Position numbers and translations under genes: made by a program. A DNA stretch of 14,195 nt from NCBI GenBank assembly GCA_028456385.1, contig JALNQF010000788.1, positions 1-14,195 on the forward strand, in the 5' to 3' direction. This DNA comes from Ophiosphaerella korrae. Lineage: Eukaryota > Ascomycota > Dothideomycetes > Pleosporales > Phaeosphaeriaceae. The notes below the pieces were generated by a model. That model searched no databases. It was not told the origin of the DNA and worked only from the letters and a program-made list of their open reading frames with translations. This document shows, one piece after another, positions 1-10,642 of the stretch (within the stretch, counting starts at the first letter, position 1; each line of letters begins with the position of its first letter).

Positions 1-76
1 ATAATAGATATACCTAGTAAAAACAAGTACTAAGAAGGAGATAATAAGATAATAGATCTAAAATATCTAGTATACT
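1..76 (+). pseudogene. Ty3/gypsy copy 1, gag-pol fragment left of the copia insertion
   Basis: This short piece matches the second gypsy copy at 11698-11773, ending in the same words (agatctaaaatatctagtatact). It lies in the same reading frame there, in the stretch between the gag-like part and the protease of a single-frame gag-pol. The rest of gag lies outside the window to the left. The fragment stops where the copia element begins; the reading continues at 6352. It carries the same transition damage as the rest, including in-frame TAA and TAG codons. It encodes nothing usable. Confidence 0.85.
72..76. repeat. Target site duplication ATACT, left
   Basis: Five bases directly before the copia LTR. 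The same five bases follow the right LTR at 6347-6351. The undisrupted paralogous site at 11769-11773 has ATACT once. Five bp is the normal duplication length for Ty1/copia integrases. Confidence 0.93.
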
Positions 77-625
77 TGTTAGATTTAAAGGAGGTTATAG
101 CAATTTAATAAAAAGGCTTTTTCGTAATAGCTATATAAGGGCCTTGTTTAAGAGGGATACTAAGGCTTTTAGAAAAGCCCTTTTTTAGTTAGTTACCTAT
201 AACTTAAAAGCAATAAGTATAAACTAAGTAGTTTTTTTTTTTTTCTATCTCTAGCCCTACGCTCTATTTATGTATCTACAATATAGTAGTCTTAGCTAGG
301 TCTCTTAAGATAGCAGCGAGCTAGATCTTTAACACCCCTTCTATTAAGGTGCTAGTTTCTTTATTATATTAGTTGTACTAACGTAGTCTATCTCTTTGTA
401 TATAAGATTCTTTATTCAATTCCTTTGTTTATAAAGGTTAAGGCTGTAATCCTTTTAGCTATAGTAGGGTTAGTAGCTTAGCGATTGTTACGCCTATGCG
501 CTAAGCTAATTAGATCGTAGTACTAGCTTAAGCGAGCTAATTAATAGATTCTAGGTACACTTAGAATCTATTGCGCCTCTCTACGTATATACTATTAAGT
601 ATCTAATTATATAACTTATCTAATA
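77..625 (-). repeat. Copia 3' LTR (left copy)
   Basis: This 549-bp direct repeat of 5799-6346 starts TGTTAGATTT and ends ATCTAATA on the + strand. Because the element runs on the - strand, this is its 3' LTR. By hand alignment it differs from the other LTR at about 40 places, all transitions, plus one base in the T tract near 231-244 (13 T here, 12 in the other). Differences go both ways: here TG, CG and CA survive at places where the right LTR has TA (for example 78, 122 and 98), while near 280-290 this copy is the mutated one. Confidence 0.95.
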
Positions 626-634
626 CACCCCTTT
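626..634 (-). other. Copia polypurine tract
   Basis: On the element's strand this reads AAAGGGGTG, directly next to the first base of the 3' LTR. That is where a plus-strand primer tract must lie in an LTR retrotransposon. The G run stands out in this AT-rich sequence and confirms the - strand orientation. Confidence 0.8.
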
Positions 635-730
635 AGGTTAGTAACTTATTAGTAAGCTAGATATTTATAAGATAAGTGTAAGATTTTTAAGGTAGTCTTA
701 GATTTTATCTAGAGGTGCTTTAGTTATTAT

Positions 731-3700
731 TTAGTGTTCTATTACTTCTATTAGTCTAAGCTATTTTAAGAAGCTTTTTTATTTATTTACTAGTAAGACT
801 TTTATAAAGCTATCTACTATTATCTCTATTAATAGAGTATATTCTACTTTAATTTAGCTAGTAGAGACCTCTTGTCTTAGCTAATAATTATAGATATTAA
901 CGTGCTAAAGCTTAGTTTGTAGCTTAGCTAGTTCTTTAGTAACGAGCTAGATTATTTAAGTATTATTGTACTAGATTATAATATAGTTTATAGGGAGCTT
1001 AACGTATAGTTTGTTAAGAAGTTTTAATATAAAGATTACTTCTTTTACTACCTACGATAGGGCTAGCAACTTAGCTTTAGTTGTAGAGGTAGTAACTATA
1101 TCTTACTTATTTACTCTCTATATAATAAGCCTATTAAAAAGTTTAATTGTATAGCCTTATAAACTTTTTTAGTCTATAGTATTATTAGTAAAGGAAGTAT
1201 TACTAGTAACTTGTAATAAGTTGCCTCTACCTAGCTAGAGTACCTTTAATCTTGTATAAGAGAGGTATATAAGTACTTAATTAGTAGCTTTATAGTAAGT
1301 AGTGCTTAGGTTTATAAGAAAACGAGCTAGTTGCGATATTACAAAAGCTATATCTAGTTAAGTAGTTATAGTAGTAAATAGAAGTAAACTAATTTTGCGT
1401 TAGTATTTGTTAATCTTAGATAGTGTTGCTAAACTAGTATAGGCCTTAAGTTTAGTAGTAGCTATAGGTGTATTATAATAGACGTATAGTTTATCTACGA
1501 GCTAACTTATCTTGTTAATATATACTACCTATAGTAGTTAAATTGTACGTTGCTCTCTATCTTAAATTACTTTAACACTAAGAAACTATTAGAGATCTAT
1601 TCCTCTAGTAATAGTATACTTCTCTTTTAGAAGATTAGTTACTTACTATACTTCTTTAGTCTTCTACTTATTATATGCGATAATAATATTATCTACGTAG
1701 AAGAAGATAATAATTCTATCTTTAACTATATAGTATAGTTTGTATAGTACTATTTAAAAGCCTATAGCTTTAAGTGTAGCTATAAATTCTCTCTACTATA
1801 AGAGAGGTAAGATCTAGAGACTATATAGGGCCTTTTAGACTCTAAGGATTATACCCTTCTTTTAGTATCTCCTTAGTATTCTTATATAGATCTCTTAGTC
1901 TATTACTATATAAATAAAGGCGTTAGTTACGTTATACTATTTTAGTTTAAGATTATATTTAGTAGTAATAGCTATAAGTATCTAAAAGGATTAGCTAGCT
2001 AGTGTTATAGCGTAAGTCTTTTGTACTATAACGTTTTATTACTAGTCTCTTTGTACTACAAGTTAAGCTTTACATTTAATAAATTAATAATATTTATTAA
2101 GCTTGTACGTATATACCTATATATAGTCTAGTATCTACTAGCTAGAACACTAGATAGGTTTAGCTAGTACTTTAGTCTATAATTTTATCTAGCGATAGCT
2201 AGTTAGGTAGGATAGCTTAGCTTCTTTAAATAACTCGCCTATTAGATAGCTTTCTAGGTTTATTTAGTATAAAGGTAGCGATAGGAGTTAATTATAGTAG
2301 AGCTTTAGTCCTTTTACAAGTATCCTCTTTATCTTAGCTTTATCTATAAGTTCTCCTTAGTATTTTCTAAAGTTACCTACCTAGGTACTAGCTATAAAGG
2401 CTACTACCTATAGTATAGTTTTAGATAAGCTATATCTATTGTGTACTATTAACTCTAGTTAGTCTCTAGTTATTAAACAGGCTAGTATTACTACTAGAGG
2501 TAGAGATAGTAGAAGAGTTAGATAGTAGTCTACAATCTTTCTTCTATAGTAGTAGCTAGGTAGATCTTCTTTATTATTTATAGATATATCTAACTTAGTA
2601 TTATCTTTATAGAAGGACTCTATTTCTAGCTTATATACTAGTGCTAGGAGCTTAATTGTTTTAATATAGGTAGCAATCTCTTCTAGTATTTAATATATAA
2701 AGTTATCTATTAGATCTTCTATTTTACTATTAAAGATTATTTACTTATTAAAGATTATATCCTATATACTTATTACCTTAGCTATAGATAGCACCTAGAT
2801 CTAGTAGATATTTAATAACTAGTATCCTATAAAGTAGCTAATCTATACTTTTAGATCTAAATATTATAGCCTTAATTTACTACGCTACGTATTATTAGTT
2901 ATTATAAAGGCTTTACACCTATATACTTTTAAGTAAGCTAAGTTTAGCTTTTTTATTAATACTATAATTCCTTAATTCTTAGTAACTTTTGTAAAGAATA
3001 CTTTATATAGTATCTTCTAGTTATTTAAGTAACTTAGCGTTTAATTATATAAGTAGACTCTAGCCTATATAATTTTAAGCTAAAGCTTTTATAGTAGATT
3101 TGCGTTAAGTTATATAGTACGTAACTTTTCTTTATTAATTCTTTTAGCTCGCTTAGCTCCTCTATTTTAGGCTTAAGTATCTAGAGCTAAAGGTTTAATA
3201 GTAATACCTTGTAAGTTTAACTAGCGCTAGACCTCTAGTTTTACTATTGTAATCTTGTTATTAGCTTTAATTACCTTAACTAAGATACTATACTAATTCT
3301 TTAAGAAGAGAGTTAAGTTTAATAGTATCTTAATAATTAATTTAGCTAACTAGTTATTAGTAAAGTAGAAGTCTTACTATAGTTTTAAGTACTTATTAGT
3401 AACAAGTATCTAGCTTTTTTCTTTAGTAACGCTTTATACTTTATATAAGTAGAAGTTAATAGAAAGTCTTTTTTCTAGTCTTTTATAACTAATTCTTAGT
3501 ATATAGCTAATTTACTACTTTATCTTAGCTTTACTATATATATTATACTAGACTATAGATACTCCTTTTATGTATACCCCTTAAGCTTACTAGATAAAGT
3601 ATTTAATTATAGCTAGTCCTAGATAGCTAAGTCTCTTGTACTATAGTAGTACTAGTACTCTAATAGTCTAAGGTTTATAGGTATAGTACGCTACTTAGTA

Positions 3701-5365
3701 TATAAGATTATATAGTAAATAATACTTAAGTACCTATTAACTATAGATCTTAGTAAGGTATCTAATTGTTTATCTATTAGGCTTGTTTAGAGTTATTAGC
3801 TTAGATTAAGTATTCTACTATATTCCTCTCTACTAGAGTAGCTAGAAAGAGACTAGGTTATAAAAGATATCTAGGCATATAGCTACGTTATATAGAACTA
3901 GTTTGTTTTCTATTAACTAGTTTTTTAGCGTAAGGGTAAGAGATCTATATCCTTTTACTTATATCTTTAACTTACTTACCTATATATAATTATTTAGCCT
4001 TAATAGACAATAGTTATATATACAAGTTAGGTTGTTTATAATATAGTAAGTTAAACTAGAGTCTAGGATAAAGGAATTCTAGAGAAGGTAGGTATTATAA
4101 GTATTCTTTGTAGTTTTAGTAACAAAAGTGCTCTTAATACTTAATATTTACTAGCCTTCTAGTTAATCTTCCTTATAGATTTTAGTAATCTAAGGTAACT
4201 TAGCGTATAGTTCTATATAAAGCTTTATTTAATACTTTAACTATCCTCTTATTAGTCTTTATAAGGTTGTGTCGTGCTTATATTTGTAATTAATAAGCTC
4301 TTTTAGAGTCTTACTTAGAGTCTACTAATCTAGTACTTTGTTAAGATTAATATAGTAGTAATTACTAAGTTTATAAGGTCTTTTATAAGCTAGGTATTAT
4401 TTACTTATAGCTCTTTAACTTATTATTTAGTTAACGTTAGTATTACTACTACGTGTACGTTAATTACAAGGTCTACCCTATTTATTAAGTAGCGCGCTAT
4501 CTATAAGAGAAGCGTCTCTAGTCTTACTTTAAGTAGTATTACTACTAGTAGCGTAAAGTAAAGTATTATCTACTATAAAAGTAGCTTTGCGCCTCTCTAT
4601 ATTTAGGGGATAGTACACTATTATATACTTATAGTAGTATTTTATTATCTCCCTCTAGTTTATACTAAGTAATAGCTTTCTATTATCTTAAAAGGTTATA
4701 GACTAAATTAGTACTACGTGTTTAATAGCTACTAAAAAGTCTTAAGTAATTATATTAATTTATAGTAACTCTACTACTTAATACGTTTTAGCCTTAGTAG
4801 TAGCGTAGTTATACTTAGCTATCTATATATCCTAATTTACTAGGCTTCTTATAAGCTTAAGTAATTTAAGGTATCTATTGCGTATACACTCTTGCTTAAT
4901 ATACTTATCTATACTAATAGTTTACTTTAGGTTTAATAGCTACTAATATAGAGATTAGTTTAGTAAGTAGTACGTACGTAGTAGATATAGTAAGACTAAG
5001 GATTAGATAAACGTTATAATATACTAGAGACTTAACTACTCCTTTTTATACTTATATTAGTCGCTATAGTATTACTTAGCTAATATTTTATAGTATTTAA
5101 GGTCTTCTTTAAAAGCCTTATAACTAGTAGCTAAAAGTTTAGACTACTATATAGGAGTCTTAACACCTAATACTAGAGTATAGTTAGCTATTACTAGAGC
5201 TCTAATTAGTTCTAGTCTCTAAATTAGCTAGGTAGAAGATTCTAGGTTAATCTTATCCTAAATATTATATACTACGTATCTAGATTGTAGTTAAATTATC
5301 TATATAGTGTAATCCTTATTAGTCCTTAACGTTATAGTTAGATCGCGTTAGGTTGTACTAGCTAT
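731..5365 (-). pseudogene. Copia gag-pol polyprotein, single frame, RIP-dead
   Basis: One frame of 1,545 codons including the stop links every domain, so no net indel has occurred. The likely start is codon 5365-5363, now ATA in the context AACAAG-ATA-GC, a good Kozak setting for a lost ATG. Gag follows (about 5365-4150; a zinc knuckle is not clear). The protease motif is at 4063 (Asp kept, DSG now DSS). The GAG-pre-integrase zinc motif at 3643-3619 has both His changed to Tyr (codons 3640 and 3625). The integrase core has lost all three acidic residues: Asp to Asn at 3457, Asp to Asn at 3262, Glu to Lys at 3154. The RT box YVDD is now YVDN (1699-1688). RNase H lies at about 1300-785. The C-terminus is placed at TAA 733-731. 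In-frame stops are all TAA or TAG, explained by RIP of Gln and Trp codons. Confidence 0.9.
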
Positions 5366-5389
5366 CTTGTTTTAGCTTTAAGTTATAAG

Positions 5390-5602
5390 AAGGTAGGAGA
5401 TTGTTACTTTTTAGAGTACGCTTTAGTTAAAGCTAAGTATAGTACTTAGCTTAATTTAAGAGTTATTAGAGGGCTATTAGAGAGTAGGAGATTTGCGCCC
5501 TTTTTAAAGATACTTGTAGTACTACTAGAGGGTAAGAGAATAGCACTTTTTACTAACGCGCGTAAGGCTACTAGAGAGTAAGAGATTAGTACTTTTCGCT
5601 AA
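5390..5602 (-). repeat. Decayed repeats in the copia leader
   Basis: A motif resembling + strand agagRgtaRgagatt...acttttt occurs four times, near 5391, 5484, 5527 and 5573. The last three are spaced about 44-46 bp apart. Copies differ by transitions and small changes, so they probably began as a tandem array of roughly 45 bp. The function is unknown. Confidence 0.55.
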
Positions 5603-5614
5603 TACTCTTTATAG

Positions 5615-5748
5615 TGCTTAGCTTAATACTTAGCTTAATACTTAAGTTAATGCTTAAGTTAATACTTAAGTTAATACTTAAGTTAATACTTAAGTTAATG
5701 CTCGAGTTAATACTCGAGTTAATACTTAAGTTAATACTTAAGTTAATG
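5615..5748 (-). repeat. 12-bp tandem repeat array in the copia leader
   Basis: Eleven consecutive 12-bp units plus two bases. Variants on the + strand are TGCTCGAGTTAA, TACTCGAGTTAA, TACTTAAGTTAA, TGCTTAAGTTAA and, at the left end, units ending TAGCTTAA. The commonest is TACTTAAGTTAA. The core CTCGAG or CTTAAG is palindromic; the CG-to-TA change between them is what C-to-T on both strands at one CpG would give. The array lies just inside the 5' LTR, about 50 bp from its edge. Confidence 0.93.
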
Positions 5749-5780
5749 TAGGTAGATACTAGTTTACTTAACTTAGTTAA

Positions 5781-5798
5781 AGTAGTAAGACTCTTAAT
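5781..5798 (-). other. Expected primer-binding-site position, copia
   Basis: The primer-binding site should begin within a few bases of the 5' LTR end. On the element's strand the sequence reads ATTAAGAGTCTTACTACT. The expected TGG start may have become TAA by RIP. I cannot match it to a particular tRNA, so only the position is supported. Confidence 0.3.
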
Positions 5799-6346
5799 TA
5801 TTAGATTTAAAAGAGGTTATAGTAATTTAATAAAAAGGCTTTTTTATAATAGCTATATAAAGGCCTTATTTAAGAAGGATACTAAGGCTTTTAGAAAAGC
5901 CCTTTTTTAGTTAGTTACCTATAACTTAAAAGTAATAAGTATAAACTAAGTAGTTTTTTTTTTTTCTATTTCTAGCCCTACGCTCTATTTATGTATCTAC
6001 GATACGGCGGTCTTAGCTAGGTCTCTTAAGATAGCAGCAAGCTAGATCCTTAATACTCTTTCTATTAAGGTGCTAGTTTCTTTATTATATTAGTTGTACT
6101 AACGTAGTCTATCTCTTTATATATAAGATTCTTTGTTTAATTCCTTTGTTTATAAAAGTTAAAGCTACGATCCTTTTAGCTATAGTAGAGTTAGTAGCTT
6201 AGTAATTATTACGCCCGTACGCTAAGCTAATTAGATCGTAGTACTAGCTTAAGTAAGCTAATTAACAGATTCTAGGTACACTTAGAATCTATTGCGCCTC
6301 TCTACGTATATACTATTAAGTATCTAATCGTGCAACTTATCTAATA
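5799..6346 (-). repeat. Copia 5' LTR (right copy)
   Basis: This 548-bp partner of 77-625 starts TATTAGATTT (TG now TA) and ends ATCTAATA. It keeps cytosines that the left LTR has lost, for example CGATACGGCGG near 6000 against CAATATAGTAG near 280, and CGTGCAAC near 6329 against TATATAAC. Elsewhere it has lost sites the left copy keeps. It should carry the promoter, but I could not pick a convincing TATA box against the background of TATA words. Confidence 0.95.
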
Positions 6347-6351
6347 ATACT
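6347..6351. repeat. Target site duplication ATACT, right
   Basis: This is a perfect copy of 72-76, immediately after the right LTR. Removing 77-6351 joins copy 1 into the sequence seen unbroken at 11761-11785 in copy 2. Confidence 0.93.
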
Positions 6352-9300
6352 TTAAAGTATTATAGATATTATACCTAGATAAGAATTATATTATATATAG
6401 AAACTCTAAAATAAATAATAGTATATAGCTTATAAGGAGAAGAGGCTATAACTATATAAGAGTAATTATAGTAAAAAATATCTAAAGATAGGAAATAATC
6501 CTAGAAGATAGATACTTAGTAGTAAGACCTAGATCTAAGTTAACTAAGAAATATATCTAAGGAAGATTATAGTATAAATGTACAAATAATAAATATCTAA
6601 AATAGAAAGAATATAAACTTAAAGTAAGGCTATAGCTCTAGTAAGATAGATAGTTTAATAAGTTACTTAAGTAAGAAAAACTAAAAGGTATAAGTAGCTT
6701 ATATATTATAAAAACAAGTATATACTAAAGAAAAGAAGTATAATTAATAATTAATAGTAGAGCTATAAGAAACTTTATATTAAAGAAGTTTATAGAAATA
6801 CAAGAAATAAAGTATATAATAAAGAAATACCTTTAATAATTAAGTATAATTAAAAGAAAACTATTCTAAGAACCTATAAAGTTTAAAATAGTTCTCTCTA
6901 TATTAAACCTAGAAGGAATAATAATTAAGAATATAGTTATAGATATAACAACAATTAATAACAAATAAGATATAATACTAGGTATACTATAGTTATAGAT
7001 AACTAACCTATATATTAATTAGAGAACTAGAAAAATTAGTTATAGTAAGATAGATATACTAAGAGCTAATATAAGTATATATAAAGGAGAATTCTCTAAA
7101 GAATATAAGAAATAGGAGAAATAGCTTATAGAGCTAGAAGACTACTTTCTAGAATACTAACTATAAGATTTAATAATAGAACTAGAAGAAAGTAAAAACG
7201 TAGGATAGAGCCTAGTCTATAGAAAGATAGAAGAAGAATCTAAAATTAAATAAGTATTTATCTAAAATATAATAAAAAAGAGATAGATAAGAGAATCTAA
7301 ATCCTTAGTAGTATATAGACTTATATTTATAGATAAGAAAAGAACTAGTAATAAGAGACCTTATATAGATTTTAGAAAAACTAATATAATTATAAATAAG
7401 AATTAATATCTACTACTATAAATAGATATAATATAAGATAGACTATAAGGAGTAAAAGTCTTTATAAAACTAGATATTTAGAATATATACTACTAGATTA
7501 GAATTAAAAAAGGTAATAAATAGAAAATAGCGTTTAGAATATAGTATAGACTATACAAGTACCTAGTTATACTATTTAGCTTAATAAACGCACTAGTAGC
7601 GTTTTAAGAAAGAATTAATATAGTACTAAGAGAGTACTTAGATATATTTATATTTATATACTTAGATAATATCCTTATATTTTTAGAAATAGAAGAAGAA
7701 TACGTATAATATATATATAAGGTACTAGAGAAACTAGTAGAAAATAAGCTATTTCTAAAAATAAGAAAATGCAAGTTCTATATAAAGAAAATAGAGTTCC
7801 TTAGATTTATTATTAAACTAGGAAAGATTAAGATTAACCTAGAAAAGATTAAGTTAATTAATAAATAGCTAATACTAAGAAACCTAAAAGAAGTATAATA
7901 GTTTTATAAACTAGCTAACTTTTATAAGAAGTTAATAGTAAGATATTCTAAAGATATAGAACTAATAACAAGACTTATAAAGAAAGATATACTATTTAAA
8001 TAGATAAAGGAATGTAATAAAGTATTTAGAAAAATTAAGAAGAAGTTTATAGAGAATCTAGTTATTAGAATATATAACCTAAACCTACTAGTAATAGTAA
8101 AAATAGATATATCTAATTTAGTCTATAGAATAGTACTAATACAAGAAGACCTAGAGACTAAGAAAGAATATTTAGTTAAATACTTCTCTAAGAAAATAAA
8201 GATAGTAGAACTTAATTACTTAATTTATAATAAAGAGATACTAGTAATCTATAAAGTATTTAAATAATAAAGAGTATACTTATTAAAAGTAAAGTATTAA
8301 ATAAAAGTCTATATAGACTATAAAAATCTTATAAGATTTATAATAAATAAGGAGTTATTATAATACTATATAAGATAGTAGGAATTCCTATTAATATTTA
8401 ATATAGAAATTATATATATAAAAGGGAAAAATAATTAACTTATAGATACTTTTAGTAGAAGACTAGACTTATAAGAAGAAGTAAGAACTACTAGTATAGT
8501 TTTAGTTAAGAATAAAGAAGGATATTTAGTCCTAAATATACTTAAGATAGCTATAATACTTAAAAGAATAAGTAGCAAGCTAGACAAATAGATTTAGAAA
8601 ACTACACAAGAAGTACTTAAAGAAATAAAGAAATTAGAAACTTAAGATAGATTTACACAAGCCTATAAACAAATATATATTCTAGGAAAGATATAAAGAG
8701 AATTTATACAATAATTCTATAAATTACTAGTATATAGTTACTAAAGTATTAAGAAAATATTAGATAGACTACTATAAGACTACTATATTCTAAAAGTAAG
8801 ATAACTAGTAATAGAAGTACTATAAGACTATATAGAATACTATAGAAATAAATATAATAGATACGTACTATATAGAATACTATAACTAGTAGAAATACTA
8901 GAATAACTATAGAAAGTTATTACTATAGACTTTATTACGAAACTACTAAAGTCTAAAGATCTAATATTAGGAGTTAAGTATAATAGAATTATAACTATAG
9001 TAGATAAACTAATAAAGTATACGTACTTCTAACTATATAAAGAGAAAAGTAAGATAGAAGTTACTATATACTAGGTTCTAGGAACTATAATTAGCTAATA
9101 TAGACTACTAGACAAAATTATTATAGATAGAGATATATAATTTATATTAAAACTATAGAGAATAATATTAGCGTAATTAGGAATATAATATATAATATCT
9201 ATAGTATATTAACTATAAATAAATAGATAGTTAGAGCAAATAAATTAGATAGTAGAATAATATATAAGATACTACCTTAACTATAACTAGAATAACTAGG

Positions 9301-10022
9301 TATAGCTACTACCTATAGTATAGTTAGTATATAATAGCATAAAGAACGTAGTAATAAGAGTATTACTTTTCTTTATAAACTATAGATTTAAACCTAATAT
9401 ATATTAGATACTAAGAAACTAGATATCTTAGTTTCTAAAAGGAGAAAACTTTACTAATAGACTTAAAGATATATATAATTAATTAAGATAGGATATAGAA
9501 TTTCTATATAATTAAATAGCTAAGTACTATAACAAGAAGTATAAAAAAGGACTTTAATTTAGAGAGAGAGAAAAAGTATAGTTAGTATAAAAAAATATTA
9601 AGAGTAAGTAACTAAACTTAAAATTAGACTACGTTAAGATAAGACTATATAAAGTAGAAAAAGAAGTTACACTAGTTATATTTAAACTAAAGCTACTAAA
9701 TAAGATAAGAATATACCTAATATTCTATATAGCCTTACTAGAATAAGTACTATAGGAAGTAAAACTACTAGTATATAAAGTAGATATATATAGAGAATAG
9801 AAAGAATAAGAAGTTAAAGAAATCTTATAGTACTAGTTCTATAATAGAAAGAACTACTACTTAGTAGAATAGATAAGTATAGATAAAAAAGGATAACTAT
9901 AGGAAAAAATATAGGAACTAGAGGATAATCTTAATTACTTTAAGAAACTAGAGGAGTTTTAAAGTTAAAACCTTTTAGAATACCTAGTAGTAAACTAAGA
10001 GAACTAATATTACTAATAATAG
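6352..10022 (+). pseudogene. Ty3/gypsy chromovirus gag-pol, copy 1, main part
   Basis: All motifs fall in one frame from 6753 to about 9960. The retropepsin motif DSGAT is now NSRAT at 6753-6767, so the catalytic Asp is lost. RT is recognisable from about 7350; the box YLDD is now YLDN at 7659-7670. The RNase H Asp at 8106 is kept. The integrase zinc finger is damaged: a likely His is Tyr at 8739, and the Cys pair is Tyr at 8829 and 8838. The integrase acidic triad is intact at 8928 (D), 9126 (D) and 9234 (E). A chromodomain follows at about 9810-9959, with Trp positions now stops. RT before integrase plus a terminal chromodomain makes this a chromovirus. The C-terminus is uncertain: TAA codons at 9960 and 9966 may be RIP-changed Gln, and a stop cluster sits at 10014-10022. 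The copia element splits the gene upstream. Confidence 0.93.
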
Positions 10023-10642
10023 ATAGAAAGATAATAAGAACGTTTAGCGTAGGACCTACTATAGTAATACTAAACGCCTTATCTAAGTCTAGCTTAGCTT
10101 CTAGAGTTACTAACTACTTAGCTAATTTCTTATTATTTAAGGCCTTTATCTTATAAAGATAAAAGAGATAAGCTTAATTCTTTACTAGCTTACTTTACGT
10201 AAGCTCCTAGATATACTTATACTTAACTTTAGCCTCTATAATTTAAGATAGTAATTTCTCTTAAGTCTAGTTAATAGCTTTCTCTATTTTTATTAAGCTT
10301 AGACGTAAGAATAAGTATAATAAACGTATACTTAGAAAGAGAGACGCTAGATATATTATAAGAACTACGTATATTTATATAAATATATACCTTATAAGCC
10401 CTACTATTATTTATAGAAATAATATAAAGAAACGACTTAGGGTTTAATTTAAGAGAAGTATAATAAAAATAAAGAAATATTTTAATACTATTATAAAATA
10501 CGTAATTAGTAAGAAGATAGTAATAATATATAGATAAAATAGTTATAAGAGAAGATAAAGAACTCTATATTAATAAAGAAACTAGACTAATAACTCTAGC
10601 TCTAAGATAAATAAACTAAGACTTACTTAGAGAGGAAGATAG
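10023..10642. other. Unassigned stretch after gypsy copy 1
   Basis: No recognised gene. To about 10300 the + strand is pyrimidine-rich, then purine-rich to about 10740, so strand asymmetry flips. In this window coding strands are purine-rich, so the left part could be decayed coding sequence on the - strand: a gene-like frame with few stops runs from about 10290 to 9945, including 56 open codons at 10113-9946. The right part could be + strand coding (about 10540-10740, rich in Glu and Asp). Neither resembles a family I know, and pyrimidine-rich strands avoid stops by composition alone. It may be gypsy 3' untranslated sequence or remnants of another element. Confidence 0.4.

Larger units (their letters stand above)
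5366..5798 (-). other. Copia 5' leader
   Basis: This is the untranslated stretch between the 5' LTR and the inferred gag start. It carries two repeat arrays, listed separately, and no convincing reading frame. It is less AT-rich in places than the coding part, with retained GCGCCC and GCGCGC words near 5494 and 5557. It would hold the tRNA primer site and packaging signals. Confidence 0.7.
77..6346 (-). mobile_element. Complete Ty1/copia LTR retrotransposon, RIP-inactivated
   Basis: The element is 6,270 bp and reads right to left. It has two LTRs (77-625 and 5799-6346), a polypurine tract beside the left LTR, a leader with tandem repeats, and one long decayed gag-pol frame. In the element's own direction the domain order is gag, protease, integrase, reverse transcriptase, RNase H. 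Integrase before RT defines copia against gypsy. LTR termini are TGTTAGAT...ATCTAACA once obvious TG-to-TA and CA-to-TA changes are allowed for. ATACT flanks both sides, and the target is gypsy copy 1. All key domains can be read with stops, so the element was probably functional when it inserted and mutated afterwards. It is now non-autonomous and probably silent. Confidence 0.95.

Noticed and set aside
164..186. Hairpin GGCTTTT-AG-AAAAGCC followed by a T run, like a bacterial Rho-independent terminator (also near 5885).
   Set aside because: It is part of the copia LTR in both copies, the window is fungal by RIP signature and element content, and the T run is on the strand opposite to the element's transcription.
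231..244. T13 tract as a poly(A) tail of a non-LTR element on the - strand.
   Set aside because: It is internal to both LTRs at the same position (12 T in the other), not at an element end beside a target duplication.
4240..4290. Zinc knuckle of copia gag on the - strand.
   Set aside because: A Lys/His-containing stretch lies in the right frame and place, but the Cys/His spacing cannot be fitted even allowing Cys-to-Tyr and His-to-Tyr RIP changes.
5615..5748. Regular short repeats as a CRISPR array.
   Set aside because: Units are 12 bp and contiguous with no spacers; the array lies in a eukaryotic retrotransposon leader.
7765..7775. ATG near 7769 as the start of a small gene.
   Set aside because: It is internal to the gypsy RT frame (a retained TGC Cys codon in another register) and is followed soon by stops.
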